Source of the DNA: an uncultured Methanobrevibacter sp. | Lineage (GTDB): Archaea > Methanobacteriota > Methanobacteria > Methanobacteriales > Methanobacteriaceae | Assembly (NCBI RefSeq): GCF_905235195.1 | Contig: NZ_CAJOKH010000008.1 | Coordinates: 1 to 53,679 of the forward strand | Direction of reading: 5' to 3' | DNA: 53,679 bases | Part shown: piece after piece, positions 1 through 8,892 of the stretch | How positions within the stretch are numbered: position 1 is the first letter of the stretch | Layout: the number at the start of each line of letters is the position of its first letter | The notes under the pieces: model-generated | The model's input: the letters and a program-made list of their open reading frames with translations, nothing else | The model's database searches: none | What the model was told of the DNA's origin: nothing | Made by a program: the position numbers and the translations under genes

Positions 1-82
1 AAAAAAAAAACATAATCTCAATCAATTAGATTATTCAAGACTCGAATCTAATATTAGATAATATACTTTATAAAACCTTAAT

Positions 83-895
83 TTATTTGTTACCTTCTGA
101 GCGTGCTTGTTTTACACCATTAGACAAATAGATAATAATTCCTACAAAAGCTATAATGGAAGCAATTAACATTACAACTGAAAGAGGATAAATAAATAAA
201 AAATTATTTAATTGTAAAAGATCAGTTCCATAGGATAAGGTATTATTTAAACAGTGAATAATCATTGGAATAATTATATTATCTGTTTTTAAATATATAA
301 CACACATACATAATCCAAATACAAATGCACTAATCATTCCTGAAGGATCATGTAATAATGCAAATAATGCTGAAGAAATAATCATAGCCCAAATAATTCC
401 AAGTCTAGGTCTTAGACGAGTAAATATTACACCACGGAATATTAACTCTTCAATTATTGGTGCACCAATAATTCCTGTAAGTAAATCTAAAAAGTAATAA
501 ATAGGACCTATATCTGCACTACTAAACTCTACTGTTACAGAAGAACCTGGACTCAAAGATATCAATACTGCAGTAAATACTGAAATAACTGCTATTAACA
601 TTAATGCAAAAAAGTAATTTAATACAAGTAGATATAATATTTCTTTTTTATTTGAAGGTTTTAAAATATCCCTAAAATTATCTTTCAAACCCACTGTTCC
701 TCTAAGAGCATATATGAAAAATATAAGTAATAATATATGCATTGTTAAAACAAACAAATCATCATATTTTGCATATATAGGTATAAATGTTGCTAAAATT
801 ATTGAAATAAAAGAAGCTATAATAATAGCAAGAATAAGTTCGCCTAATCTGATACTTCTTAATCTAAGATTAAAATTATTAACTGAAAAATCCAT
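83..895 (-). CDS. CPBP-family intramembrane metalloprotease
   Basis: This is a 270-residue polytopic membrane protein of the CPBP (CAAX protease/bacteriocin-processing, Abi) family. The family motifs are visible: E149-E150 followed by R154 (EELIFRG), H182 in the FALLHD segment, and H214 with N217/N218 (HCLNN). In the family these residues form the metal-dependent active site inside the membrane. About seven to eight hydrophobic segments fill the chain, and the length is normal. Substrates of archaeal members are mostly unknown; prenyl-CAAX processing and peptide maturation are family roles, not shown here. It stands alone, divergent from the ion channel gene at 1180. Confidence 0.88.
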   Translation of the reverse strand: MDFSVNNFNLRLRSIRLGELILAIIIASFISIILATFIPIYAKYDDLFVLTMHILLLIFFIYALRGTVGLKDNFRDILKPSNKKEILYLLVLNYFFALMLIAVISVFTAVLISLSPGSSVTVEFSSADIGPIYYFLDLLTGIIGAPIIEELIFRGVIFTRLRPRLGIIWAMIISSALFALLHDPSGMISAFVFGLCMCVIYLKTDNIIIPMIIHCLNNTLSYGTDLLQLNNFLFIYPLSVVMLIASIIAFVGIIIYLSNGVKQARSEGNK

Positions 896-1179
896 ATTTT
901 TAACCTTGAATTTTATTTAAAAAAATAATTTTTATTAGATATTAAGTATATGTTATTTAAACTAATAAATGTTTTTTATAATTCTATATGAATCAAGAGT
1001 TATAGTGAAATTTTTTATAAAAATAAGTATTACTTATAATTAAAGGTAATATTCTCCAGTAAAAATATTTAATAATATCTTAAAATAATATAATAATTAA
1101 CTATTAATTTTTTAACGAAAATCTAAAAAGATTAAATTCCTATAAATTTAGAATATTTCAGTGGGTAAGTTGATTAATA

Positions 1180-1983
1180 ATGAAAATAGCTGGTAGAGAT
1201 ATAAGTTTAAAATCATTTCTTTTCTATTATTGTTTTAATAGTTTAATAATTTTAGATATGATTCTAATTACTATTGCTCTAGTTTTTCAACTTCCAAAAG
1301 ATATTGTAACACGAATGGAATATTTTGATTTAATTGTTTGTATAATGTTATTAACAGAATATACAATAGAGTTATACCACTCTTCATCAAAAAAAGATTA
1401 TATATTGGACCCTATGAACATAGTAGGTTTAATAGCTTCCATACCATTGGATTTTATTTTAATGACAACAATTCCAGGTTCCAACCTTTTAAGATATTTT
1501 AGACTTTTAAGATTTATTAGAGTATTCCTTTTATCTCGTAGATTAAAGTTTATTAAGCGGTTCTGTGAAAAAACTGCACTACATAAAATTTTAACAGTAG
1601 TATTTGCGATAATAATAATATTCACTTCATTATTTTACCTTTTTGGTTCCAGTTATGGAGGATTTGATTATTTTTATTTCGTTATAGTGACTTTAGCAAC
1701 TGTTGGATATGGAGATATAACTCCTATAACTTATAATGAAAAAATTTTAACTATAATTTTAATAATAACCGGTATATTTATATTTTCTACAATTACAGCA
1801 GCAATGTCTTCATATTTAACTGATCGTATAATGGAAAAAGAGAATAAATACAATGGATTGAAAATTAATGAAAATATAGAGGAGAAAACTGCAAATATTA
1901 TGAATGAAATACAAATTATGCAAAAAGAAAATCAAGAATTAAAAGAGGAAATTAAGGAATTAAAAAACTTAATTAAAAAATAA
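1180..1983 (+). CDS. Voltage-gated-like potassium channel, 6TM
   Basis: A 267-residue ion channel subunit. The K+ selectivity filter TVGYGD lies at residues 174-179 between two hydrophobic helices (S5 and S6). Arginines at 105, 108, 111, 114 and 120-121 recur about every three residues in a hydrophobic helix, as in an S4 voltage sensor. Earlier hydrophobic segments fit S1-S3. The C-terminal 40 or so residues are a charged coiled coil rich in Lys and Glu, which probably helps the tetramer assemble. The role is K+ flux across the cytoplasmic membrane. It runs convergently into carB, with only 49 bp between the stop codons. Confidence 0.92.
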   Translation: MKIAGRDISLKSFLFYYCFNSLIILDMILITIALVFQLPKDIVTRMEYFDLIVCIMLLTEYTIELYHSSSKKDYILDPMNIVGLIASIPLDFILMTTIPGSNLLRYFRLLRFIRVFLLSRRLKFIKRFCEKTALHKILTVVFAIIIIFTSLFYLFGSSYGGFDYFYFVIVTLATVGYGDITPITYNEKILTIILIITGIFIFSTITAAMSSYLTDRIMEKENKYNGLKINENIEEKTANIMNEIQIMQKENQELKEEIKELKNLIKK

Positions 1984-2032
1984 AAAATTTTGTGTTTTAT
2001 AAAAAATAGAAAATAGTTAATGTATAATACAT

Positions 2033-5000
2033 TTAACCTTTTAAGTCCATATTAAAATTTTCACCAGCATACTCATTTAATGATTTAACACTAATATTAG
2101 AATTTACTGCAGATTCAATAGCATAAAGTACCGCTCTTGCACCAGCCAATGTTGTAACATATGGTATACCAAGCTCAACTGCAAGACGTCTAATAATATA
2201 TCCATCAAGAGCAGCTTGTTTTCCATAAGAAGTGTTAATAATCATATCAATATTATTATCTAATATCTGATCTCTAATATTAGGAGTTCCCTGAGAAACC
2301 TTTTTAACCTTTTCAACAGGTACATCTTTTATAGACTCAGCTGTACCTCTAGTTGCACAGAGTTCAAATCCAAGATTATGTGCCTTTTTAGCAATAGCAC
2401 CTACTTTCTTTTGATCCTTATCACGTACACTAATAAAAATTTTACCTGATTTTGGTAAATCCATTCCTGCAGATAATTGTGATTTATAGAATGCCATACC
2501 TACATCATCATCAATACCAATCGCCTCACCAGTAGATTTCATTTCTGGTCCAAGAATTGTATCTGCCTCAGGCAATTTTAGAAATGGGAATACTGATTCT
2601 TTAACAGCAACATAATCTATTTTGATTTCATTTGTAAGGCCAAAGTCTTTAAGTTTATAACCTGTCATTAGAAGTGTTGCAATCTTTGCAATAGGTACAC
2701 CAATAGCTTTACTTACAAATGGAACAGTACGACTTGCCCTAGGATTTGCTTCAATAATATATACCATTTCAGTATCTAATTTTACTGCATATTGAATATT
2801 CATTAAACCTACAACATTAAGTTCAAGTGCAAGTTTACGAGTATTCTCTTTAATCTCATCAATTAAATGTTTTGGTACATTATGTGGAGGTATTACACAT
2901 GCAGAGTCTCCAGAGTGTACACCTGCCTCTTCAATATGCTCCATTATTCCTGCAATAAATACATCTTCACCATCAGCTAAAACATCAACATCAAGTTCAA
3001 TTGCATCTTCAAGGAATTTATCAACTAAAATTGGATGTTCTGGTGAAACCCTTACTGCCTCTTTCATATATTCTTCAAGTTCACCATCATCATAAACAAT
3101 CTCCATTGCACGTCCACCAATAACATATGATGGCCTTACAAGAACAGGATAACCAATTCTATTAGCCTCCTCTTTAGCTTTCTCATAAGAGTGTACAATA
3201 CCAAATGGTGCCTGATGAATATCAAGTTTTGAAAGTAACTGTGAAAATCTATCCCTGTCTTCAGCCATATCAATACTATCATATGGAGTTCCAAGAATCT
3301 TTACACCTGCATTTGCAAGTGGTACTGCAAGATTAATTGATGTTTGACCACCAAACTGTACGATGACTCCATCCGGTTTTTCTCTTTTTATAATATTCAT
3401 TACATCCTCATAGTTTAATGGTTCAAAGAAGAGTTTATCTGAAATATCATAATCAGTACTTACAGTTTCAGGGTTATTGTTGATTAATATGGTTTCAATA
3501 CCTTGTTGTTTAAGTGCAAGTGAGGAATGTACACAACAATAATCAAATTCAATACCCTGACCAATTCTAATAGGGCCTGCACCAATAATGACAATTTTCT
3601 TATTTTTACTTGTCTCGACAGTTAACTCATCTCCTATATCATATGAAGAATAGTAGTATGGAGTTTTAGCTGCAAACTCTCCACCACATGTATCAACCAT
3701 TTTATAATGAGTTATAATGTCTAATTCATCTTGAATTTTATTTATTACATTAGTCTCAACACCTGCAATATTTGCAAGTTTTTTATTTGTAAATCCTAAT
3801 TGTTTAGCACGTCTAAAGTATGATTCATCTTTAAGTTTGTCTAAACTAATGTCCTTTTCAAAGTTTACAATGTTTTCAATCTTATCTAAAAAGAATGTGT
3901 CTATTTGAGTTAAATCAGATAATTCCATTAAATCCATACCATCTTTTATAGCAGAATAAAGTGCCATAAATCTTTCATCATTAGGATTTTCAAGAGATTC
4001 TTTAGTATATTCCACATCTTCAAAACCATCATAGCCTAAATCAAGAGATCTTAAAGCTTTTTGGAATGCTTCTTCAAAAGTTCTTCCAATAGCCATAACT
4101 TCCCCTGTTGCTTTCATCTGTACACCAATCTCACGACTAATACCTTTGAACTTGTCAAATGGCCATCTTGGTACTTTAACTACAACATAATCAATACTTG
4201 GTTCAAATGATGCAGGAGTTTCTTTTGTAATATCATTTTTTATTTCATCTAAGGTTAGACCTAATGCAACTTTTGAAGAGATTTTTGCAATTGGATAACC
4301 TGTTGCCTTACTTGCAAGAGCACTACTTCTACTTACCCTCGGGTTAACCTCAATAACCTTATATTCCCCTGTTTCAGGTTTAACTGCAAATTGAATATTA
4401 CATCCACCATTAATACCTAAAGCTCTAATAATTTTAATAGATGCATCTCTTAATCTTTGTGCATACTTATCCTCTAAGGTCTGTGCAGGTGCAACAACAA
4501 CACTTTCTCCTGTATGTATACCCATAGGATCTATATTTTCCATATTACATACAATAATACAGGTGTCGTTTTTATCACGCATAACCTCATATTCAAATTC
4601 TTTCCAACCAAGAACAGACTCATCAATTAAGACCTGTCCAATAAAACTCATATCCAATCCATGCTGGGTGATTTGAATTAATTCCTCTTCATTATTTGCA
4701 ATTCCCCCACCAGTACCACCTAAAGTAAATGCAGGACGAACAATTGCCGGATAACCTATATCCTCAATAGCTTCAAGTGCCTCATCAACAGATTCAACAG
4801 CGTGACATTTTGGTATAGGTTCATCAAGTTTATCCATAAATAATGCAAAAAGGTCACGATCTTCCACATTTGCAATAGTTTTAACATCAGAACCAAGAAC
4901 CCTTATCCCATCAAGTAATCCTTTCTCCCCAAGACCAGTTGCAATATTAAGACCAGTTTGACCACCCATAGTTGGAAGTATTGCATCTATATTTTCTTTA

Positions 5001-5236
5001 TCAATAATTTTTTTAACAAGTTCTGGAGTTAAAGGTTCAGTATAAACAACATCAGCCATATCCATATCAGTTTGAATAGTTGCAGGATTACTATTAACTA
5101 AAACAGTTTCAATACCCTCCTCTCTTAAAGACTTACATGCTTGAGAACCAGAGTAATCAAATTCTGCAGCTTGACCAATTTGAATAGGACCAGAACCAAT
5201 AATTAATACTTTTTTAATATTCTTATCCACAGGCAT
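2033..5236 (-). CDS. carB: Carbamoyl-phosphate synthase large subunit
   Basis: At 1067 residues this is a full-length CarB. It makes carbamoyl phosphate from bicarbonate, two ATP and ammonia delivered by CarA, feeding pyrimidine and arginine synthesis. Both tandem ATP-grasp halves are present: each begins with a [14 protein letters not shown]-type nucleotide fold and contains [12 protein letters not shown]-type metal-binding stretches. The C-terminal MGS-like domain, roughly residue 930 onward, is the usual allosteric region. It lies 33 bp downstream of carA on the same strand, so the two genes form a carAB operon. Methanobacteriales often split carB; here it is one uninterrupted gene. Confidence 0.97.
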   Translation of the reverse strand: MPVDKNIKKVLIIGSGPIQIGQAAEFDYSGSQACKSLREEGIETVLVNSNPATIQTDMDMADVVYTEPLTPELVKKIIDKENIDAILPTMGGQTGLNIATGLGEKGLLDGIRVLGSDVKTIANVEDRDLFALFMDKLDEPIPKCHAVESVDEALEAIEDIGYPAIVRPAFTLGGTGGGIANNEEELIQITQHGLDMSFIGQVLIDESVLGWKEFEYEVMRDKNDTCIIVCNMENIDPMGIHTGESVVVAPAQTLEDKYAQRLRDASIKIIRALGINGGCNIQFAVKPETGEYKVIEVNPRVSRSSALASKATGYPIAKISSKVALGLTLDEIKNDITKETPASFEPSIDYVVVKVPRWPFDKFKGISREIGVQMKATGEVMAIGRTFEEAFQKALRSLDLGYDGFEDVEYTKESLENPNDERFMALYSAIKDGMDLMELSDLTQIDTFFLDKIENIVNFEKDISLDKLKDESYFRRAKQLGFTNKKLANIAGVETNVINKIQDELDIITHYKMVDTCGGEFAAKTPYYYSSYDIGDELTVETSKNKKIVIIGAGPIRIGQGIEFDYCCVHSSLALKQQGIETILINNNPETVSTDYDISDKLFFEPLNYEDVMNIIKREKPDGVIVQFGGQTSINLAVPLANAGVKILGTPYDSIDMAEDRDRFSQLLSKLDIHQAPFGIVHSYEKAKEEANRIGYPVLVRPSYVIGGRAMEIVYDDGELEEYMKEAVRVSPEHPILVDKFLEDAIELDVDVLADGEDVFIAGIMEHIEEAGVHSGDSACVIPPHNVPKHLIDEIKENTRKLALELNVVGLMNIQYAVKLDTEMVYIIEANPRASRTVPFVSKAIGVPIAKIATLLMTGYKLKDFGLTNEIKIDYVAVKESVFPFLKLPEADTILGPEMKSTGEAIGIDDDVGMAFYKSQLSAGMDLPKSGKIFISVRDKDQKKVGAIAKKAHNLGFELCATRGTAESIKDVPVEKVKKVSQGTPNIRDQILDNNIDMIINTSYGKQAALDGYIIRRLAVELGIPYVTTLAGARAVLYAIESAVNSNISVKSLNEYAGENFNMDLKG

Positions 5237-5269
5237 CTTATCACTCTTTATAATCGTAAAATAGTAAAT

Positions 5270-6352
5270 TTAATAATTTACAATAGTCTCCTTAAATTCA
5301 TCGAATAAAATATTTGTATCAGTTGGACCCGGAGTAGCTTCTGGGTGATACTGAATAGTCTTAATCGGCAACTCTTTATGAACAAAACCTTCAGGAGTTC
5401 CATCATTTAGGCTTATCTGAGCAAGTTCTAAATCTGTACCTTTAAGTGAATCAGCATCAACAGCAAAACCGTGATTTTGACTGGTAATATATACTTTACC
5501 AGTTTTTAAATCTTTTACCGGCTGATTTCCTCCCCTATGACCAAATTTCATTTTAAAGGTTTTTGCACCAAATGTTTTTGCAATAACAAGTTGACCCATA
5601 CAAATACCGAAAATTGGAAGTCTATTTGTAAGATGTGAAACATTATCAATTGTTTCAGTTAATCTTGCAGGGTTTCCAGGGCCACATGAAACAAGTAAAC
5701 CATCAACATCATAATCTAAAATCTCTTGATAATTAGTATCATATGGTACACGTACAACACCTAAATCCCTTTTAAGGAAATCATTAATTATACTTGTTTT
5801 AACACCACAGTCAATAATAGCTACCATATGCTTATTATCTTCACCATAAATTTGAGTTTTCTTTGTTGAAACTTCAGGAACAAGATCTCTATCTACAATA
5901 CTTTTCTGGTTTCTTGCAAGAGTTAAAAGTTCCTCATCACTAATATCTTCTGTAGTTAATGCACCTTTCATTGAACCTTCAGTTCTTATTTTTAATGTTA
6001 AATCTCTTGTATCAATTCCACTAATTCCTGGAATTTCATATTCTTCTAAAAAATCCTTTAAAGTTTTTTGAGAAGTGTATCTTGAAGGTTTCCTACAGAC
6101 TTCTCTTACTATAAATCCATCAGCCTGAATACTATCAGATTGAAAATGCTCTTTAGATACACCATAATTACCCTCTAAAGGATATGTTGACATTAAAATT
6201 TGACCCTTAAAGGAAGGATCTGTTAATGATTCAGTGTATCCGACCATACCAGTTGAAAATACAACTTCACCAATCTTGGTAGTTTCATAACCAAAAGATT
6301 CGCCTTTTACGATAGTTCCGTCTTCTAAAGCTAATTTGGCCCTATTTTCCAT
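5270..6352 (-). CDS. carA: Carbamoyl-phosphate synthase small subunit (glutaminase)
   Basis: This 360-residue protein is the glutamine amidotransferase subunit of carbamoyl-phosphate synthase. It hydrolyses glutamine and channels ammonia to CarB. The N-terminal CPSase small domain covers about residues 1-160. The class I GATase domain follows, with nucleophile C251 in the FGICMGQ elbow and the H336/E338 pair in QYHPEA completing the triad. The start ATG is preceded by GGTGAT at 6356-6361, a typical archaeal ribosome binding site. It is the first gene of the carAB operon. Confidence 0.97.
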   Translation of the reverse strand: MENRAKLALEDGTIVKGESFGYETTKIGEVVFSTGMVGYTESLTDPSFKGQILMSTYPLEGNYGVSKEHFQSDSIQADGFIVREVCRKPSRYTSQKTLKDFLEEYEIPGISGIDTRDLTLKIRTEGSMKGALTTEDISDEELLTLARNQKSIVDRDLVPEVSTKKTQIYGEDNKHMVAIIDCGVKTSIINDFLKRDLGVVRVPYDTNYQEILDYDVDGLLVSCGPGNPARLTETIDNVSHLTNRLPIFGICMGQLVIAKTFGAKTFKMKFGHRGGNQPVKDLKTGKVYITSQNHGFAVDADSLKGTDLELAQISLNDGTPEGFVHKELPIKTIQYHPEATPGPTDTNILFDEFKETIVNY

Positions 6353-6675
6353 TAAATCACCATAAGCAAATAATATTCATAACCCATATAAAAATAAATT
6401 TTTCATAGGTTCATTATATTAATTTAATATATATTCAAATCCTTATTTTAAATTAACTATATATTGAAAATTCCATATAAAAATAAAAAAAATAAATTTT
6501 TAAAAATTAAAATTTCACAGATTTTCTTTTAAAATAATATTTGCTATTGAAATAAAATCAAAATAGTGGTAAAATATAATAGAATATTAGAAAAAATCTC
6601 TAAAATAAATATTTTGGCAAAATAAAAGAAAAATAGAATATAAGATTAGTTATTAGAAAAATTATGTTTTATGAA
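6353..6675 (-). promoter_or_regulatory. carA upstream region with candidate promoter
   Basis: This AT-rich stretch contains no convincing gene. On the minus strand a TATA-like ATTTTTATATGG (about 6386-6398) sits about 40 bp before the carA start, which would give a short leader carrying the GGTGAT ribosome binding site. I see no clear operator or stem-loop. The part nearest 6676 is the flank of the decayed HEPN gene. Confidence 0.35.
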
Positions 6676-7096
6676 TCATTGCATAATAAAATGATTGTAA
6701 AAATACGAAAAAATAAGTTTATAAAAATTTTTCAGTCTCTGATAAAAATTCCTCGGCATGTACAAGTTCTTTTTGAGCAATTCTTCCCCATAATCTGATT
6801 CAACTGTATAATTTCCATCATTTCTTAATGATTGGGCTCCGATAAGATAAGTGAAAATCTCATAATCAAAATCACCCTCATGAACATATTTAAGAGAGAA
6901 AAAAATCAATAGTTCCCTTCTGAGTTTTACTTTTAAATCCTAAATTTAAGGTTAAAGCTTTAACTGCCAGATACATCGCATAAAAAGATAAAGGGATAGA
7001 GTTTCTATATTGGCCTGCTTCAAATAAAATCTGTGCAGATTTTAAATTATCCTATGCATTATTCATATATGCATCGATTTCATCCAAGAAGAACAC
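6676..7096 (-). pseudogene. Decayed HEPN-domain gene (toxin-type partner)
   Basis: Reading the minus strand from a GTG at 7096, the segments joined across lesions match a HEPN domain: an LDEIDAYMNNA start, then LFEAGQYRNSIPLSFYAMY, then KTQKG and a final YTVESDYGEE helix. HEPN proteins are typically RNases or RNA-binding partners of MNT nucleotidyltransferases. Two lesions break it: an in-frame TAG at 7052-7054, and a frameshift in the A7 run at 6899-6905 (T7 in the coding sense), where dropping one base restores DFFSLKYVHEG. The catalytic RxxxxH motif is not evident. It follows the broken MNT gene directly, so the whole toxin-antitoxin module appears dead. Confidence 0.72.
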
Positions 7097-7383
7097 CTTC
7101 TTGCCTAATATTTTCCATAAATGTAAAATTATTGATTGATTTGATTTGTTTTTCACTCATTAAGTGAAGAGATTAATTCATGTTTTTCAAGGACAATATC
7201 TGCTATTGCTTTAGATAAATCAGACCATATTATATTACGAGGATTAGAGACAATTAAAATATCTATATCAGAATCTTCCTTGTCATCTCCCCTAGCCACA
7301 GAACCAAATAATACAATCTTATTTATATATTTTGAATTTATAATCTCTGCAAATTCATGAGCAAGTTCTACCCGGTTATTCAT
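7080..7383 (-). pseudogene. Decayed minimal nucleotidyltransferase (MNT), HEPN partner
   Basis: The N-terminal 76 codons encode a clear MNT fold with the catalytic pattern GSVARG followed by SDIDI (residues about 27-42). This is typical of MNT antitoxins, which AMPylate HEPN partners. The first frame stops at TGA after SSLNE, near 7153. One base away in frame the sequence continues as SEKQIKSINNF and then FMENIRQEGVLLG, which matches the usual C-terminal tail of this family and ends at 7080. Removing one base near 7156-7160 would restore a protein of about 100 residues. The 76-residue piece may still be translated but lacks its tail. Confidence 0.72.
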
Positions 7384-7486
7384 ATAATCACCAAAGATTA
7401 TAATTATAATAATTATTATAAATTTTCATAATAAGAAATACTTTGAAAATATGAACTTCCTCGGATAAAATGAAAAAAATATTAGT

Positions 7487-7517
7487 TTCCACAAGCTCTT
7501 GGAATCTTTTTAAATAA
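7487..7517 (+). promoter_or_regulatory. Palindrome next to TATA box of the cdc6-like gene
   Basis: The interrupted palindrome TTCCA-CA-AGCT-CT-TGGAA lies at 7487-7504, directly followed by the TATA-like TTTTTAAATA at about 7507-7516. The start codon at 7565 has a strong ribosome binding site, GGGGAGGT, at 7553-7560. A palindrome touching the TATA/BRE position is a natural repressor or autoregulatory site. It does not resemble the known origin-recognition boxes of Methanothermobacter as I remember them. Confidence 0.4.
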
Positions 7518-7564
7518 ATTTATGATTAAAATTTTTAATGTAAAAAAGATTAGGGGAGGTTAAA

Positions 7565-8407
7565 ATGAAACAAAAAACTATTTTTGATGTTATTGAAGAA
7601 GAAGGCACTATTTTTAAAAAGAGAGAAGTCTTTACAACAGAATATGTACCTGAATTCTACCAATACCGAGATCATCAACTAGACTCTATGGCATTCCACT
7701 CTAGAAGGATTGAACATAATCGTGCACCACACCATATGCTACTTAAAGGTAGAAATGCTACTGGAAAAACCAGCACACTAAAAAGATATTTTCAACTAGT
7801 CTGTGAAAGATTTCATAATGTTTTAACAGTATACATAAACTGTAGACTCCATAGAACAGAATATCAAATATTTTCAAAAATATACATTGAACTATTTCAC
7901 GAAAATATTGCAAGTCTTAATACATATAATTTCTACAATCGTATAATGGACTATTTAATTGAAAATAAGATAATTCTAATAGTTGCACTTGACGAATTCA
8001 ACAATATTAAAAGTCCAATAGAATTAAATCGAACATTATATACATTATTAAGAGCCCATGAAGAATACCCTAATGTAGAAATATCTGTAATTGCAATTAG
8101 CTCAGAGAAAAATATCAGTGCTACAGATTTGAATGTATCAACAATACATCTACCTATTGAAATACGTTTTCCCTTCTACACTCATCAAGAAGTCTACAGT
8201 ATTTTAAAACAAAGATGTGATCTTGGCTTTTACCCTGGAGTAATAAGTGATAATTTACTTGCAGATATAAGTGAAAATGCATATAGACTTGGAAATCTTC
8301 GTATTGGCATTAAAAAATTAGAACATGCTGGAGAAAAGGCTGAATATCGTGGTAGCTGTAAAATAGAAAAAGAAGATATAAACAACTACTTTAAATGGAA
8401 ATACTAA
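7565..8407 (+). CDS. Orc1/Cdc6-type AAA+ ATPase lacking a winged-helix domain
   Basis: A 280-residue AAA+ ATPase resembling archaeal Orc1/Cdc6. The Walker A motif is GRNATGKTS (residues 62-70) and Walker B is LIVALDEFN (138-146, D143/E144). A sensor-1-like VIAISSEKN segment and the helical lid region follow. Typical archaeal Orc1/Cdc6 proteins are about 370-410 residues and end in a DNA-binding winged helix; this one stops after the lid, so it should lack that domain. It may be an accessory paralogue, a helicase loader, or an element-derived ATPase. The neighbours are pseudogenes and AT-rich DNA; I see no clear origin repeats. Confidence 0.75.
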   Translation: MKQKTIFDVIEEEGTIFKKREVFTTEYVPEFYQYRDHQLDSMAFHSRRIEHNRAPHHMLLKGRNATGKTSTLKRYFQLVCERFHNVLTVYINCRLHRTEYQIFSKIYIELFHENIASLNTYNFYNRIMDYLIENKIILIVALDEFNNIKSPIELNRTLYTLLRAHEEYPNVEISVIAISSEKNISATDLNVSTIHLPIEIRFPFYTHQEVYSILKQRCDLGFYPGVISDNLLADISENAYRLGNLRIGIKKLEHAGEKAEYRGSCKIEKEDINNYFKWKY

Positions 8408-8731
8408 TCATGTAGGAGAGGGTTTGGATATTACTACTTTTTTAAAACTATTTGTAAATAATGAATAAAATAATAAAATAAAATGAAATAATAAAATAAA
8501 ATGAAATAATAGAATATAATAAATAAAATAATAAAATAAAAAGAATTTAACTGCTTTTAAAATAAACCCACTACAAAAATAAAAAAAATAACTTATTTTA
8601 AAGAAAAATAAAGAATAAAAATAAAATATAGAATTTTTCTAAAAAATATTTCACAATGTAAAAATTTACATGAAATTATAATAATAAGACCTTCAAAAGA
8701 AAAAATTAAAACTATTTTTCAAAAATAAGAT
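8408..8731. other. Low-complexity AT-rich intergenic DNA
   Basis: This gap between the cdc6-like gene and the protease promoter holds short imperfect repeats of the type AATAAAATAAAATGA, mainly at 8460-8545, followed by A-rich sequence. No gene, RNA or origin box is recognised. Confidence 0.5.
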
Positions 8732-8866
8732 AATAACTGATACTAAAGTTTTATATATTATTACAAACATAAATGAGAGTCATTAAGTATATGCTAAAAT
8801 ACCAGTTATTCATAGGTATTTTTACAAAATAACTGATATTAATACTTATTTTCTATTTTATATATT
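8732..8866 (+). promoter_or_regulatory. Promoter with repeated AATAACTGATA motifs
   Basis: The 11-mer AATAACTGATA occurs twice in direct orientation, at 8732-8742 and 8828-8838. An inverted copy of its core (CAGTTATT) lies at 8803-8810. Two TATA-like elements are present: TTTATATA at 8750-8757, immediately after the first motif, and TTTTATATATTC at about 8855-8866. The arrangement suggests operators controlling the secreted protease gene at 8893, possibly from two promoters. Sites and TATA boxes are read directly; the regulatory role is inferred. Confidence 0.45.
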
Positions 8867-8892
8867 CTTATATAATTATTTAAAAATGGAGG

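Noticed and set aside
8408-8731. Replication origin beside the cdc6-like gene
   Set aside because: The DNA is AT-rich but no repeated origin-recognition box with the expected G-rich element is visible, and the ATPase lacks its DNA-binding domain.
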